From NCBI RefSeq assembly GCF_000733765.1, contig NZ_JPOG01000001.1, forward strand, positions 558,001 through 622,000: a stretch of 64,000 bases of DNA, given 5' to 3'. Of this stretch, positions 42,697-49,918 are shown one piece after another (position 1 is the first letter of the stretch; every line of letters begins with the position of its first letter). A program made the translations under genes and the position numbers. A model generated the notes under the pieces. That model saw only the letters and a list, made by a program, of their open reading frames with translations. It searched no databases and was not told the origin of the DNA. This DNA is from Algiphilus aromaticivorans DG1253. Lineage in GTDB: Bacteria; Pseudomonadota; Gammaproteobacteria; Nevskiales; Nevskiaceae.

Positions 42697-43758
42697 TCAG
42701 TCCTCGTCGAGCGGGCGGCTGCCGTTGGCGCGTGCCAACTCCTGCATGTCGGCGACGGTGTCGGCTTCGTCCATGATCTCCATGCCGAGCAGCGTCTCGA
42801 CCACGTCCTCCATTGTGACGACGCCCTGCGTGACGCCATATTCGTCGACGACGACGGCGAGCTGCGCGCGCGCGCCGGTGAGCTGGCGCAGCAGCCGCGG
42901 CAGGTGCTGCTGGTCAAGGACGAAGAGCGCCTCGCGCGCCAGGCTGTCGATGCGGAGGTCGTGCTCGTCGCGCGCCGCGGCGGCGAGCAGATCGTCCTTC
43001 AGCAGGATGCCGGTGACGGTGTCGATATCCTCCGGGTAGACGGGCAGCCGCGAGACGGTCAGATCCGGATGGGCGCTGAGGAAGTCGCCGACGGTATCGC
43101 TGCCGCGCGCGGCGACAACGACAGTGCGCGGCGTCATGATCTGGCGAGCGCGCGTCTCGCGGAAGGCCAGCAGATTCTGGATGACCGAAGCCTCGGAGGC
43201 GTCCAGTCGGCCCTCCTGCCGGCCCAGTTCCGCCATGGCCAGGAAGTCGGCGCGCGAGAAGACGGGGCCCTTTGCCCCACCCTTGAGGAAGCGCGTGATC
43301 AGCTCGCTGAGGCGCACGAAGGGATAGAGCGCGATGATCAGGAACTTGAGGCAGCGCACCGTCAGCGGCACGAAGCGTTCCCAGTAAGTCGCGCCCAGCG
43401 TCTTCGGAATGATCTCGGAAAGCACGAGGATGGCCAGGGTCGCGCCACCGGCGATGATTGCCTCGAAGCTGAGACGCGCACCCAGGATGCTCAGGCCGGC
43501 GCTCCCGAAGAGCACGTTGGCCTGGGCGCCTACGCCGATCGCGCCGACGGTGTGCGCGACGGTGTTCAGTGTCAGGATCGCCGACAGTGGGCGATCAATA
43601 TCCTGCTTGAACTCGCGCAGCAGGCGGCCGGTCGGGTCGCCCTCCTGCTCGTGCCGGGTGACATAGCTGGGGGTGACCGACAGCAGCACGGATTCCCACA
43701 TCGAACAGGCGAAGGACACGAGCAGCGCCAGCAGCAAGAAAAAGAGCAGTAGGCCCAT
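42697..43758 (-). CDS. CNNM/CBS-domain transporter (HlyC/CorC-like)
   Basis: 353-residue inner-membrane protein: CNNM (DUF21) domain with four hydrophobic segments (residues 1-150), then two CBS domains (IMTPRTVVV near 205; VVDEYGVTQGVVTMEDVVETLLG near 315) that sense nucleotides. Members are linked to magnesium or cobalt export. The C-terminal CorC_HlyC module is absent, so this is the short form. It is third in a leftward series hsp20-cbpA-CNNM, 47 bp after cbpA. Confidence 0.9.
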   Translation of the reverse strand: MGLLLFFLLLALLVSFACSMWESVLLSVTPSYVTRHEQEGDPTGRLLREFKQDIDRPLSAILTLNTVAHTVGAIGVGAQANVLFGSAGLSILGARLSFEAIIAGGATLAILVLSEIIPKTLGATYWERFVPLTVRCLKFLIIALYPFVRLSELITRFLKGGAKGPVFSRADFLAMAELGRQEGRLDASEASVIQNLLAFRETRARQIMTPRTVVVAARGSDTVGDFLSAHPDLTVSRLPVYPEDIDTVTGILLKDDLLAAAARDEHDLRIDSLAREALFVLDQQHLPRLLRQLTGARAQLAVVVDEYGVTQGVVTMEDVVETLLGMEIMDEADTVADMQELARANGSRPLDED

Positions 43759-43805
43759 GTTGATTGCCGCAGGAGTAGGCCAACGAGTCTAGCGCGAGAT
43801 GGCGT

Positions 43806-44717
43806 TCAGCCGATTTTGCTGTCCCTGCCTGACTCGAAGGCGCGGCGCAGCTGTTCGTAGGCTTCGCGCTGGGCGTCCGTTCGCGGTTCCGGGGGGGCGA
43901 CGGCGAGTTCGGCGTAGGTGTCGCCGGGCGGGGATCCGGGCAGGCCGCGCCCGCGCAGGCGCATCTTGCGGCCACCCATGGACCCGGCCGGAATCGACAG
44001 CGAGACGCGCCCGCCGAGGGTGGGCACCTCCACCTGGCCGCCGAGGGCGGCCGTCCAGGGCGGCACGGGCACCTCGACGTGCACATCCTTGCCGTCGGCG
44101 CGCATGCCATCGCTGGGGCGCAGCGCCACCTCGAGCAGCAGATCGCCGCCCTGCTGGCCCTGACCGGAGAGGCGAATGACCTGGCCGGTGGTGATGCCCC
44201 TCGGAATCTTCACCGACAGGCGCTTGCCGCCCACGTTGACGGCGCGCGTGGCGCCCTCGAAGCTCTCGCGCACGCTGACGCTGAGCTTGGCGCGCGTCTC
44301 CGGTGGGGCGCGGCGGAAACCGGCGCCGCCGCCACCCATGTCGCCGAAGAGATCGAAGTCCTGGGCGCCGCGACCACTGGCGCCGCCGGCGCCAAAGACG
44401 GTCGAGAAGAAGTCCGAGAAGCCGCCGAAGTCCTGGGTGCGGCGGCTCTGCCGGAAGCCGCCCTCCCAGCCGGGCGGCGGTCGGAACTGCTCGCCGGACT
44501 TCCAGTTGGCGCCGAGCTGGTCGTAGGCCTTGCGCTTCTCGGGGTCCGAAAGCACTTCGTAGGCCTCGTTGACCTCCTTGAAATGCGTCTCGGCGTCGGG
44601 GTCCTTGTTGCGGTCCGGGTGGTACTTGCGCGCAAGTTTGCGGTAGGCGCGCTTGATCTCGTCAGCGCTCGCGCCCTTGTCGACTTCCAACGCCTTGTAG
44701 TAATCCTTGTATTCCAT
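43806..44717 (-). CDS. cbpA: curved-DNA-binding co-chaperone CbpA-type DnaJ protein
   Basis: 303-residue Hsp40: J domain (residues 1-70: [17 protein letters not shown], with the HPD motif in KYHPDRN), a Gly/Phe-rich linker, and two C-terminal substrate domains ([25 protein letters not shown]). It lacks the DnaJ zinc fingers, which defines the CbpA class. The start at 44717 is supported by GGAG 9 nt upstream; the longer frame from 44765 crosses the hsp20 terminator and was rejected. Next to hsp20, so likely a stress function. Confidence 0.94.
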   Translation of the reverse strand: MEYKDYYKALEVDKGASADEIKRAYRKLARKYHPDRNKDPDAETHFKEVNEAYEVLSDPEKRKAYDQLGANWKSGEQFRPPPGWEGGFRQSRRTQDFGGFSDFFSTVFGAGGASGRGAQDFDLFGDMGGGGAGFRRAPPETRAKLSVSVRESFEGATRAVNVGGKRLSVKIPRGITTGQVIRLSGQGQQGGDLLLEVALRPSDGMRADGKDVHVEVPVPPWTAALGGQVEVPTLGGRVSLSIPAGSMGGRKMRLRGRGLPGSPPGDTYAELAVAPPEPRTDAQREAYEQLRRAFESGRDSKIG

Positions 44718-44735
44718 GACGCGCAAGTCTCCATC

Positions 44736-44762
44736 AAAAACGGGGCGCACGTGGCGCCCCGT
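44736..44762 (-). terminator. Rho-independent terminator of hsp20
   Basis: Minus-strand stem ACGGGGCGC/GCGCCCCGT (9 bp) with a 5-base loop followed by TTTTT at 44740-44736. It lies between hsp20 and cbpA, so cbpA transcription from the heat-shock promoter depends on read-through. Confidence 0.88.
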
Positions 44763-44785
44763 CACTCACGACCCCGGCGCTGCGA

Positions 44786-45229
44786 TCAGGCAGCCACTGA
44801 AATGCGCCGGGGCTGACTGGCCGCGCGCTTCGGGATGACGATCTCCAGCACGCCGTTGTTGCCCCGCGCCGACACATTATCGGCATCCGCGGTGTCGGGC
44901 AGGGTGAAGCGCCGGTAGAAACGCCCGCGGGCGCGCTCGACACGGCGCCGCTCGGCGGCGTCCTGCTGCTCGACCTGCCCCTCGCGGGAGCCCGACAGCG
45001 TCAGCACGCCATTCTCCAGCGTGACATCGATGGACGAGGGATCAATGCCCGACACATCGGCGTAGATGACGAACCTGTCCTTGCTCTCCTCGATGTCGAC
45101 CGGGGGCACCCAGTCCGCCGTGGCGCCGCTGGAGGCGTCGTCGGACTGCTGCATGCGCTCCAGCGCACGGCCCATCTCGTTCCAAAGGTCGCGATGCAGC
45201 GACCAGGGTTCATAACGCGTGACACTCAT
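44786..45229 (-). CDS. small heat shock protein, Hsp20 family
   Basis: ATP-independent holdase, 147 residues. Alpha-crystallin domain from about 40 to 140: VPPVDIEESKDRFVIYADVSG, NGVLTLSGSRE, FYRRFTLPD, and the conserved ANGVL-type motif here GNNGVLEIVIPK. The C-terminal IxI-like tail is RRISVAA. AAGGAGGTCGCT gives a strong ribosome site. A sigma32-like promoter lies 64-91 bp upstream, and the ribosome site can fold into a hairpin. Confidence 0.95.
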   Translation of the reverse strand: MSVTRYEPWSLHRDLWNEMGRALERMQQSDDASSGATADWVPPVDIEESKDRFVIYADVSGIDPSSIDVTLENGVLTLSGSREGQVEQQDAAERRRVERARGRFYRRFTLPDTADADNVSARGNNGVLEIVIPKRAASQPRRISVAA

Positions 45230-45232
45230 AGC

Positions 45233-45247
45233 GACCTCCTTGAAGTC
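45233..45247 (-). promoter_or_regulatory. hairpin covering the hsp20 ribosome site (possible RNA thermometer)
   Basis: On the mRNA GACUUC (45247-45242) pairs with GAGGUC (45238-45233) across an AAG loop, burying most of AAGGAGGU just 3 nt before the AUG. A short, weak helix of this sort would open on heating. Inferred from base pairing only. Confidence 0.4.
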
Positions 45248-45292
45248 TTTCCTTGTGTGAGTGGCTGGCGGTCATCGCCGCCACACCGTTAA

Positions 45293-45320
45293 AGATGTGG
45301 TCGGGCGCGTCGTCTTCAAG
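45293..45320 (-). promoter_or_regulatory. sigma32-type heat-shock promoter of hsp20
   Basis: Minus strand: CTTGAA (45320-45315), 14 bp, then CCACATCT (45300-45293) against consensus CTTGAAA-N11-15-CCCCATNT. Expected start near 45285, giving a leader of about 56 nt. Confidence 0.75.
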
Positions 45321-45347
45321 AGGGGGGTGTGCTGTGCGCGTGACCCC

Positions 45348-45353
45348 TATAAT
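45348..45353 (+). promoter_or_regulatory. -10 element of cysC
   Basis: Perfect TATAAT with no good -35 at normal spacing (GGGTGT), 37 bp before the cysC start. It lies 28 bp from the divergent heat-shock -35, so the two promoters may interfere. Confidence 0.5.
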
Positions 45354-45389
45354 CGCGGGCTCACTCGCAGGAGCAGGTTCGAGGCGGTC

Positions 45390-46001
45390 ATGGACAAGTC
45401 GAGCAACGTCGTCTGGCACGCGCATCAGGTTTCGCACGCGGATCGGGTGCAGCAAACGGGACAGAAGCCCTGCATCCTCTGGTTCACGGGGCTTTCCGGC
45501 TCCGGCAAGTCGACGCTGGCCAATGCCCTGGAGGGCGAGCTCTTCCGTGCCGGCCACCACAGCTATCTGCTCGACGGCGACAACGTTCGCCATGGGCTGA
45601 ACAAGGACCTGGGCTTCTCGGAAGCCGATCGCGTCGAGAATATCCGGCGCATCGGCGAGGTCGCCAAGCTCTTCGTGGATTCCGGCCTTATCGTGCTGAC
45701 CGCCTTTATTTCCCCCTTCCGTGCCGACCGCGACCTGGTACGCGGCCTCGTAGGTGATGGCGAGTTCATCGAGGTCTACGTCAAGGCGCCGCTGGATGTC
45801 TGCGAGTCGCGTGATCCGAAGGGCCTCTACAAGAAGGCGCGATCCGGCGAGATCAAGCACTTCACCGGCATCGATTCGCCCTACGAGGCACCCGAAAAGC
45901 CCGAGATCGTCATCGACACCGGTGCCGAGGATCTGGCGGCCTGCACGAGCCGGTTACTGGACTTTCTCGTCGAGCGCGGTGCCGTGACGCGCTCGAAATA
46001 G
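45390..46001 (+). CDS. cysC: adenylylsulfate (APS) kinase
   Basis: Makes PAPS from APS and ATP for sulfate assimilation or sulfation. 203 residues with P-loop GLSGSGKST near 36-44, [16 protein letters not shown], the lid segment and [22 protein letters not shown]. The start at 45390 ([10 protein letters not shown]) is typical of the family; the frame is open upstream to 45261 inside the heat-shock promoter. No cysD or cysN is adjacent. Confidence 0.95.
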   Translation: MDKSSNVVWHAHQVSHADRVQQTGQKPCILWFTGLSGSGKSTLANALEGELFRAGHHSYLLDGDNVRHGLNKDLGFSEADRVENIRRIGEVAKLFVDSGLIVLTAFISPFRADRDLVRGLVGDGEFIEVYVKAPLDVCESRDPKGLYKKARSGEIKHFTGIDSPYEAPEKPEIVIDTGAEDLAACTSRLLDFLVERGAVTRSK

Positions 46002-46090
46002 CGTATAGGCATAAAAAAAGCGGGCGTAGGTCTTTGTCAGCCTGAGTGCTCTCCCCGATACTCGCGCCCGAAAACGGGAGGGAGCCAAGC

Positions 46091-46228
46091 ATGACTTCGA
46101 TACGCGCCCGCGCGCTGTTGGCGCTACCACTGGTTCTTGCGCTGCCGGCGGCCTTCGCGACCAACGGCTATTTCGAGGGTTGGCCGGGATTCCTGAAAAA
46201 TGTGCATTATATCGGCGTAACACTATAA
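46091..46228 (+). pseudogene. 5' fragment of an OmpP1/FadL-type outer-membrane transporter
   Basis: Strong ribosome site (GGGAGG) and a signal peptide MTSIRARALLALPLVLALP then FATNGYF, the conserved mature start of OmpP1/FadL/TodX proteins (normally followed by a GYGxKS segment). After about 25 codons the homology stops and unrelated sequence runs to a stop at 46226-46228. The break is close to the Tn3-type fragment, so the gene was probably cut by that insertion. Confidence 0.6.
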
Positions 46229-46258
46229 ATAATAAGGAGAATATCGGCGCTACCGGGG

Positions 46259-46685
46259 CTATTTTTTTAGCGGGGTTCCATCGGGTCCAAAGATGCGGAG
46301 ATCCGGCTTCATCGGTTCAGACTGCCGGGCATAGTCAAGCACGTAGTCCCCGAATCGATTGATGTGCCAAGTCCGGTAAGGAGACAAGTATGAAAGCATC
46401 TCCGGCGTGATCTCCATTCCCTCCCGACGGAGCGCTTGGATGACCACGGTCATGGCCTGTACGTTGTGCAACGAAATCATGCTGGACACCAGGTGGCTGT
46501 ATTTGACCAGCTTGCGCTGCTCATGAGCAAGGTTCTCCTGAATGATGCCCTCGCTACCAAAGAACACCCACTTGATGAAGTTGTTGAATGCCTCGCTTTT
46601 ATTTGTCGCTGCATTGATTACCCGGCGCAGCTCCTCGGTCTCGACATAGTCGAGCAGAAACAGCGTGCGAATGACCTTCTTAGAC
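46259..46685 (-). pseudogene. Tn3-family transposase, C-terminal fragment
   Basis: About 140 residues of the C-terminus of a Tn3-type TnpA: RTLFLLDYVETEELRR, KWVFFGSEG, EQRKLVKYSHLVSSMISLHN and LSYLSPYRTWHINRFGDYVL are family blocks. The upstream (N-terminal) end is cut by the IS30 insertion at 46686, and no continuation is found on the other side of the IS. A 38-bp-type end of the element may lie near 46177-46215, by the fadL-like break, but no partner is present to confirm it. Confidence 0.8.
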
Positions 46686-47765
46686 TCAATAACCAAGTGC
46701 AACACCCACCTCTGATGCAGATACGGTGTTGCGATGACAAGAAGAAGCTACCGCCATCTCTCGGCGGAGGAACGGGCGGCGATCATGCTCTTGGCTGAGC
46801 AGAAGGTTACGACGCGAGAGATCAGCCGGCGGTTGGGGCGCTCGCCGTCGACGATATCGCGCGAGTGTCGGCGCAATGCGTTGGCCGGCAAGGCGTACGA
46901 CGCCACGGCAGCGAGTGCGGCCTACCGGCAGCGACGACATCGTTGCGGGCGGCATCGGAAGCTGCAACCCGGCATGCCGCTGTGGCAGTACGTCCACGAC
47001 CGCCTGATCTATTTCGCCTGGTCGCCGGAGCAGATCGCCTGCAGACTGGAACGCATGTTTCCCGACGAATCTGACTGGCAGATCAGCCACGAGACCATTT
47101 ACGCGGCCATCTACGCGCACCCCAAGGGGGCGCTGAAGAAGGCCATGGTCGAGGCGCTGCGCCAGCACAAGCCGCAGCGCGGCCAGAAACGGCGTACCGC
47201 CGCCGGCAAAGGCGGCATGGTGGTGCCGGACGATCTGCGCATCGTTCATCGCCCCGAGGATGTGACGCAGCGCAAACTGCCGGGCCATTGGGAAGGCGAT
47301 TTCATCAAGGGCGCCTACAACCGCTCGGCTGTCGGCACCGTGGTCGAACGCAAGACGCGCTTCGTCGTGCTCTGCAAGATGGCCGACTGCAGCGCCGATG
47401 CGGCGCTGGAGAGCTTTACCCGTCAGATGAAGAAGGTCCCCGCCTTCATGCGCGAGAGCTTCACCTACGACCGGGGCAGCGAGATGGCGCGTCATGACGA
47501 GCTCGCCCGACGCCTGAAGCTCGACATCTGGTTCGCCGACCCGTACGCGCCTTGGCAGCGTGGCAGCAACGAAAACATCAACGGCCTGCTGCGCCAATTC
47601 CTGCCCAAGGGCGCCGACCTTTCCTCGGTCAGCCAGACCCAGCTCAACGACATCGCCCGCCTGCTCAACGGGCGACCACGCAAAACCCTGGACTGGCAAA
47701 CGCCTGAAGAAGTCATGGCCCACGAAATGGCGAAATTTCACGAAAGCGTTGCACTTGATTCTTGA
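46686..47765 (+). mobile_element. IS30-family insertion sequence
   Basis: 1,080 bp with imperfect inverted ends: 46686-46706 (TCAATAACCAAGTGCAACACC) is one arm at 20-base core and 47745-47765 the other, sharing CAAGTGCAAC. The trinucleotide GAC flanks both sides (46683-46685, 47766-47768), a possible target duplication. The right end includes the transposase stop codon. Confidence 0.85.
46734..47765 (+). CDS. IS30 family transposase
   Basis: 343-residue DDE transposase. N-terminal helix-turn-helix (SAEERAAIMLLAEQKVTTRE, ISRRLGRSPSTISREC), then the catalytic core with first Asp in HWEGDFIKG, second Asp in FTYDRGSEM, and Glu in PYAPWQRGSNENINGLLRQF, all in the normal IS30 context. Full length and intact, so the element could still move. 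Stop lies within the right inverted repeat. Confidence 0.96.
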   Translation: MTRRSYRHLSAEERAAIMLLAEQKVTTREISRRLGRSPSTISRECRRNALAGKAYDATAASAAYRQRRHRCGRHRKLQPGMPLWQYVHDRLIYFAWSPEQIACRLERMFPDESDWQISHETIYAAIYAHPKGALKKAMVEALRQHKPQRGQKRRTAAGKGGMVVPDDLRIVHRPEDVTQRKLPGHWEGDFIKGAYNRSAVGTVVERKTRFVVLCKMADCSADAALESFTRQMKKVPAFMRESFTYDRGSEMARHDELARRLKLDIWFADPYAPWQRGSNENINGLLRQFLPKGADLSSVSQTQLNDIARLLNGRPRKTLDWQTPEEVMAHEMAKFHESVALDS

Positions 47766-48197
47766 GACCAGCAAGAAGCGGTGAGCGAGATGCTTAATCA
47801 CTATCGACTTGCAGCGAATCGTCCAGTACCGCCATTTCTGTTTGTGTCCGTGCGTGGAAATGGGGAAGCCGTCCAGGCGCTGTGGGTAGACGACAGGAGG
47901 TACGCGTGTTTCCGTTGTCTTCGCAGGCCCCCCGGTCCGCATTACTTTCAAGACCGGTTCAAGCTGCTGAATGCGTCACCCATTGAAGGCTTCAAGGGAT
48001 GCCAAGCCTTCACTCCATACGCTGTATCTGCTCCGATGAGCGCGGCGGCACTAGCCACAGACATGGTCGCCGACTGGTTGAAAGGAAATGTGTCTCCGCG
48101 GTTTCGAACGCGAGCTATGGAACGGGCCGACGTGAATCAGATCAAGAACAAAGATCTCGAGCCGATCGCTGGATGCCCGGCATGCCGGGCCCGCTAG
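47766..48197 (+). pseudogene. C-terminal fragment of a CBASS-type Cap2 (ThiF/E1-like) protein
   Basis: The frame is open from the IS30 boundary (47766) to 48197, 143 residues, and lacks any E2 or adenylation N-terminus. Visible: two CxxC pairs (CFRCL and CPAC) that form the E1-type zinc site, GCQAFTPYAVSAPMSAAA, and DWLKGNVSPRFRTR, the usual tail of ThiF-family E1 proteins in type II CBASS. It overlaps the JAMM gene as cap2 overlaps cap3. The upstream effector, cyclase and most of cap2 were removed, presumably by the IS30/Tn3 events. Confidence 0.7.
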
Positions 48198-48670
48198 TTC
48201 TTCCGCGTCCCGGCGAAGGCGAAGCATGGATACTGATTGAGGACAGCGTCGTCACCCTGATTGCGTCATATCGCCAGCGATTGCTTGGAGACAGTGAGGC
48301 TGGGGGAGTGCTGCTCGGATATCGGCGTCACAAACATTTGCACGTCGTGCATGCGACCACGCCAGATCAGGAAGACGCGCGGGCGCGCTTCTCGTTCGAT
48401 CGTCTGGACGAAAGCCATGCCCGAATAGCCTCCAAGCATTGGGCACTTACGGATCGGCGTTGTGACTACTTGGGTGAGTGGCACACCCACCCGGAGCGTT
48501 CTCCGACACCGAGCGGAATTGATCGGCGCGAGTGGCGCAAGATTTACGAACACCGCTCGCAGCCCCTGCTGTTCTGGATAGAAGGCACCGAATGCCGATG
48601 GATTGGATTGGCGCACAAGTCGCGCCTTGTCGTAGTCGGGTCGTCAGTCGAGGGTGTCGGCCAAGTTTAG
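48173..48670 (+). CDS. JAMM/MPN metallopeptidase, Cap3-like
   Basis: 165-residue JAB-fold zinc isopeptidase. The motif is complete: Glu in SEAGGVLLGYR, then EWHTHPERSPTPSGID giving HxHx7SxxD. In type II CBASS, Cap3 removes the cyclase from targets to which Cap2 attached it. Start at 48173 or 48182, overlapping the Cap2 tail by 25 or 16 bp, as in intact operons. Without a cyclase or full E1, its present role is unclear; it may be a relic or serve in trans. Confidence 0.8.
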   Translation: MPGMPGPLVLPRPGEGEAWILIEDSVVTLIASYRQRLLGDSEAGGVLLGYRRHKHLHVVHATTPDQEDARARFSFDRLDESHARIASKHWALTDRRCDYLGEWHTHPERSPTPSGIDRREWRKIYEHRSQPLLFWIEGTECRWIGLAHKSRLVVVGSSVEGVGQV

Positions 48671-48696
48671 GCCAGCCCAAGTTCTTAAACGCGCGG

Positions 48697-49065
48697 TTAT
48701 CGGGGGTAGGAGCCCAAAGCGCCGCGCTCTGCAGCACGCCGACGGCGGTACTCGGGTGAGTGCTCATCCAGAAATGCGGCCATGGCCTCGCGGAACTGGA
48801 GCACTTCCGCTGGTAGCTCCAGGTTCAGCGTCCTGGCGATCTGGAGCGCATATTGGATCTGTTTTTCGCTCGGCGGCAGCGGGGAGCGCTCGATCATGTC
48901 GGTGACGATCGTCACCAGCCCCTGCACGAATTCGACTGCTGCGCGATCCGGGACAGCACTATCGGCTCGTTTTGACAGCAGAGCGAGGACGCGATCTTCG
49001 ACGTGGGGTTCAAAGGGAAGATCGACGGATAGCTCGTGATCGCCATAGACCAAGCGGAATGACAC
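48697..49065 (-). CDS. small hypothetical protein
   Basis: 122 residues starting at a GTG (49065) with GGAGG 8 nt upstream; a longer open frame to 49227 lacks a site. Sequence starts MSFRLVYGDHELSVDLPF and is helical after residue 25, with LPPSEKQIQYALQIARTLNL and FREAMAAFLDEHSPEYRRRR. I recognise no family. It converges with the Cap3-like gene and diverges from the XRE regulator. Confidence 0.65.
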   Translation of the reverse strand: MSFRLVYGDHELSVDLPFEPHVEDRVLALLSKRADSAVPDRAAVEFVQGLVTIVTDMIERSPLPPSEKQIQYALQIARTLNLELPAEVLQFREAMAAFLDEHSPEYRRRRAAERGALGSYPR

Positions 49066-49193
49066 TGATGACGCCTCCAACACAACGGGCCCCAGTGTTC
49101 GACCGCTGCGGAGCGCCCACGACTGCCTTCCGGGCTTTTCCGCTCGGCTGCCATGGGCCGGGCACCACGCTCCGCACGCGCCGGCCTGTCGAT

Positions 49194-49211
49194 TATTCCC
49201 AAGTGGAAATA
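49194..49211. promoter_or_regulatory. 18-bp palindromic operator, copy 1
   Basis: TATTCCCAAGTGGAAATA, with 7 of 9 symmetric pairs, centred 45 bp before the XRE regulator start. It is nearly identical in reverse orientation to the site at 49496. Confidence 0.6.
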
Positions 49212-49246
49212 GACCGTCCAGTCCCATGACCTGACGCTAGCCTCCC

Positions 49247-49471
49247 ATGCGGAGGCCAGCGAAGAAACTACGAGAACTCCTGGGAGTCAACGTAAGGCGC
49301 CTGCGCCAGGAAAAGAACTTGACCCAAGAAGAGCTGTGCGCGCGGGCAGGCATGGGCCAGTCGTACCTCAGCCAGCTGGAGTCCGGGGCCAAGTCAGTGT
49401 CCATTGACGTTCTCGATAAGCTTGCTCGAGCCCTGAACGTTTCACCGGATCAGCTACTCAGGAAGCAGTAG
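49247..49471 (+). CDS. XRE-family helix-turn-helix regulator
   Basis: 74-residue repressor or controller consisting of a single Cro/C1-type domain: LGVNVRRLRQEKNLTQEELC, AGMGQSYLSQLESGAKSVSI and LDKLARALNVSPDQLL. There is no effector domain. Size and the lack of a visible ribosome site resemble controller proteins of restriction-modification systems, but no such enzymes are nearby. Matching palindromes lie on both sides of the gene, suggesting autoregulation. Confidence 0.9.
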   Translation: MRRPAKKLRELLGVNVRRLRQEKNLTQEELCARAGMGQSYLSQLESGAKSVSIDVLDKLARALNVSPDQLLRKQ

Positions 49472-49495
49472 CGGCGGCCCGCGGCCTCGACAGAG

Positions 49496-49513
49496 TATTT
49501 CCAATCGGGAATA
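49496..49513. promoter_or_regulatory. 18-bp palindromic operator, copy 2
   Basis: TATTTCCAATCGGGAATA, the reverse complement of copy 1 except for two central bases. It starts 25 bp after the XRE stop codon and would control whatever is transcribed to the right. Confidence 0.6.
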
Positions 49514-49784
49514 ATGACGGCGTCGGCGCCCCCACGCGCTCAATTGCCTGTCGATGTGTCAGCGGACAGTCCGGAGCCGCGGCAGGCTGCGTGGGTAATG
49601 CGGTCGAATCCCATGCAGTGCTTCACGCCGAGGGACGACCGTGGCAATCAGCTTCTCCATCGAAGATGGGCGGCGACGCCGTCGCATTTTTTCGCGAGTT
49701 CAGGCACAGTGTCGGCGTCATGACGTTCACCAACCATTTCCTCATACCCGTCGGCGTGCGCGCGATTACGCGCGCGATGTTCAC
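49514..49784. other. gene-poor stretch before the tRNA-like gene
   Basis: With 49472-49513 this is a 313-base gap. Three overlapping short frames are open (for example from ATG 49514 and 49591) but none looks like a protein I know. A GC palindrome GCGCGCGATTACGCGCGC lies at 49758-49775, just before the tRNA-like gene. Confidence 0.5.
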
Positions 49785-49894
49785 GCCCGGGTAGCTCAAT
49801 GGTTAGAGCAGCGGCTTTATAAGCCGACCCGTCCTTCGGACGGCTTCGCCAGATCAGCGACAGGTTGCCGGTTCGAATCCGGCCCCGGGCACCA
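49785..49894 (+). tRNA. tRNA-like gene, apparent anticodon UAU, with enlarged variable region
   Basis: Acceptor GCCCGGG/CCCGGGC pairs perfectly, D stem GCTC/GAGC, anticodon arm GCGGC-TTTATAA-GCCGA (anticodon UAU, reading AUA as Ile), T arm GCCGG-TTCGAAT-CCGGC, and an encoded ACCA end. The segment between anticodon stem and T stem is 39 nt instead of about 5, and includes a stable hairpin CCGTCC-TTC-GGACGG. Total length is 110 nt. It may be a functional oddity, an interrupted gene, or an element-borne tRNA; it starts the accessory operon that follows. Confidence 0.65.
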
Positions 49895-49918
49895 CCCAAG
49901 GTATCCCGGAGCATTGCC

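Noticed and set aside
48972-49229. Plus-strand frame opposite the small minus-strand gene
   Set aside because: No ribosome site and arginine-rich shadow composition; the minus frame has GGAGG and a plausible fold.
49514-49723. 69-codon frame next to operator copy 2
   Set aside because: No similarity or ribosome site; overlapped by two equally open frames.
49785-49894. Self-splicing intron in the tRNA
   Set aside because: The extra segment is about 34 nt, far too short for a group I intron, and it is not in the anticodon loop.
49785-49918. N-terminal extension of the first operon gene through the tRNA-like sequence
   Set aside because: The coding appearance comes from the tRNA; GTG 49919 has a proper site.
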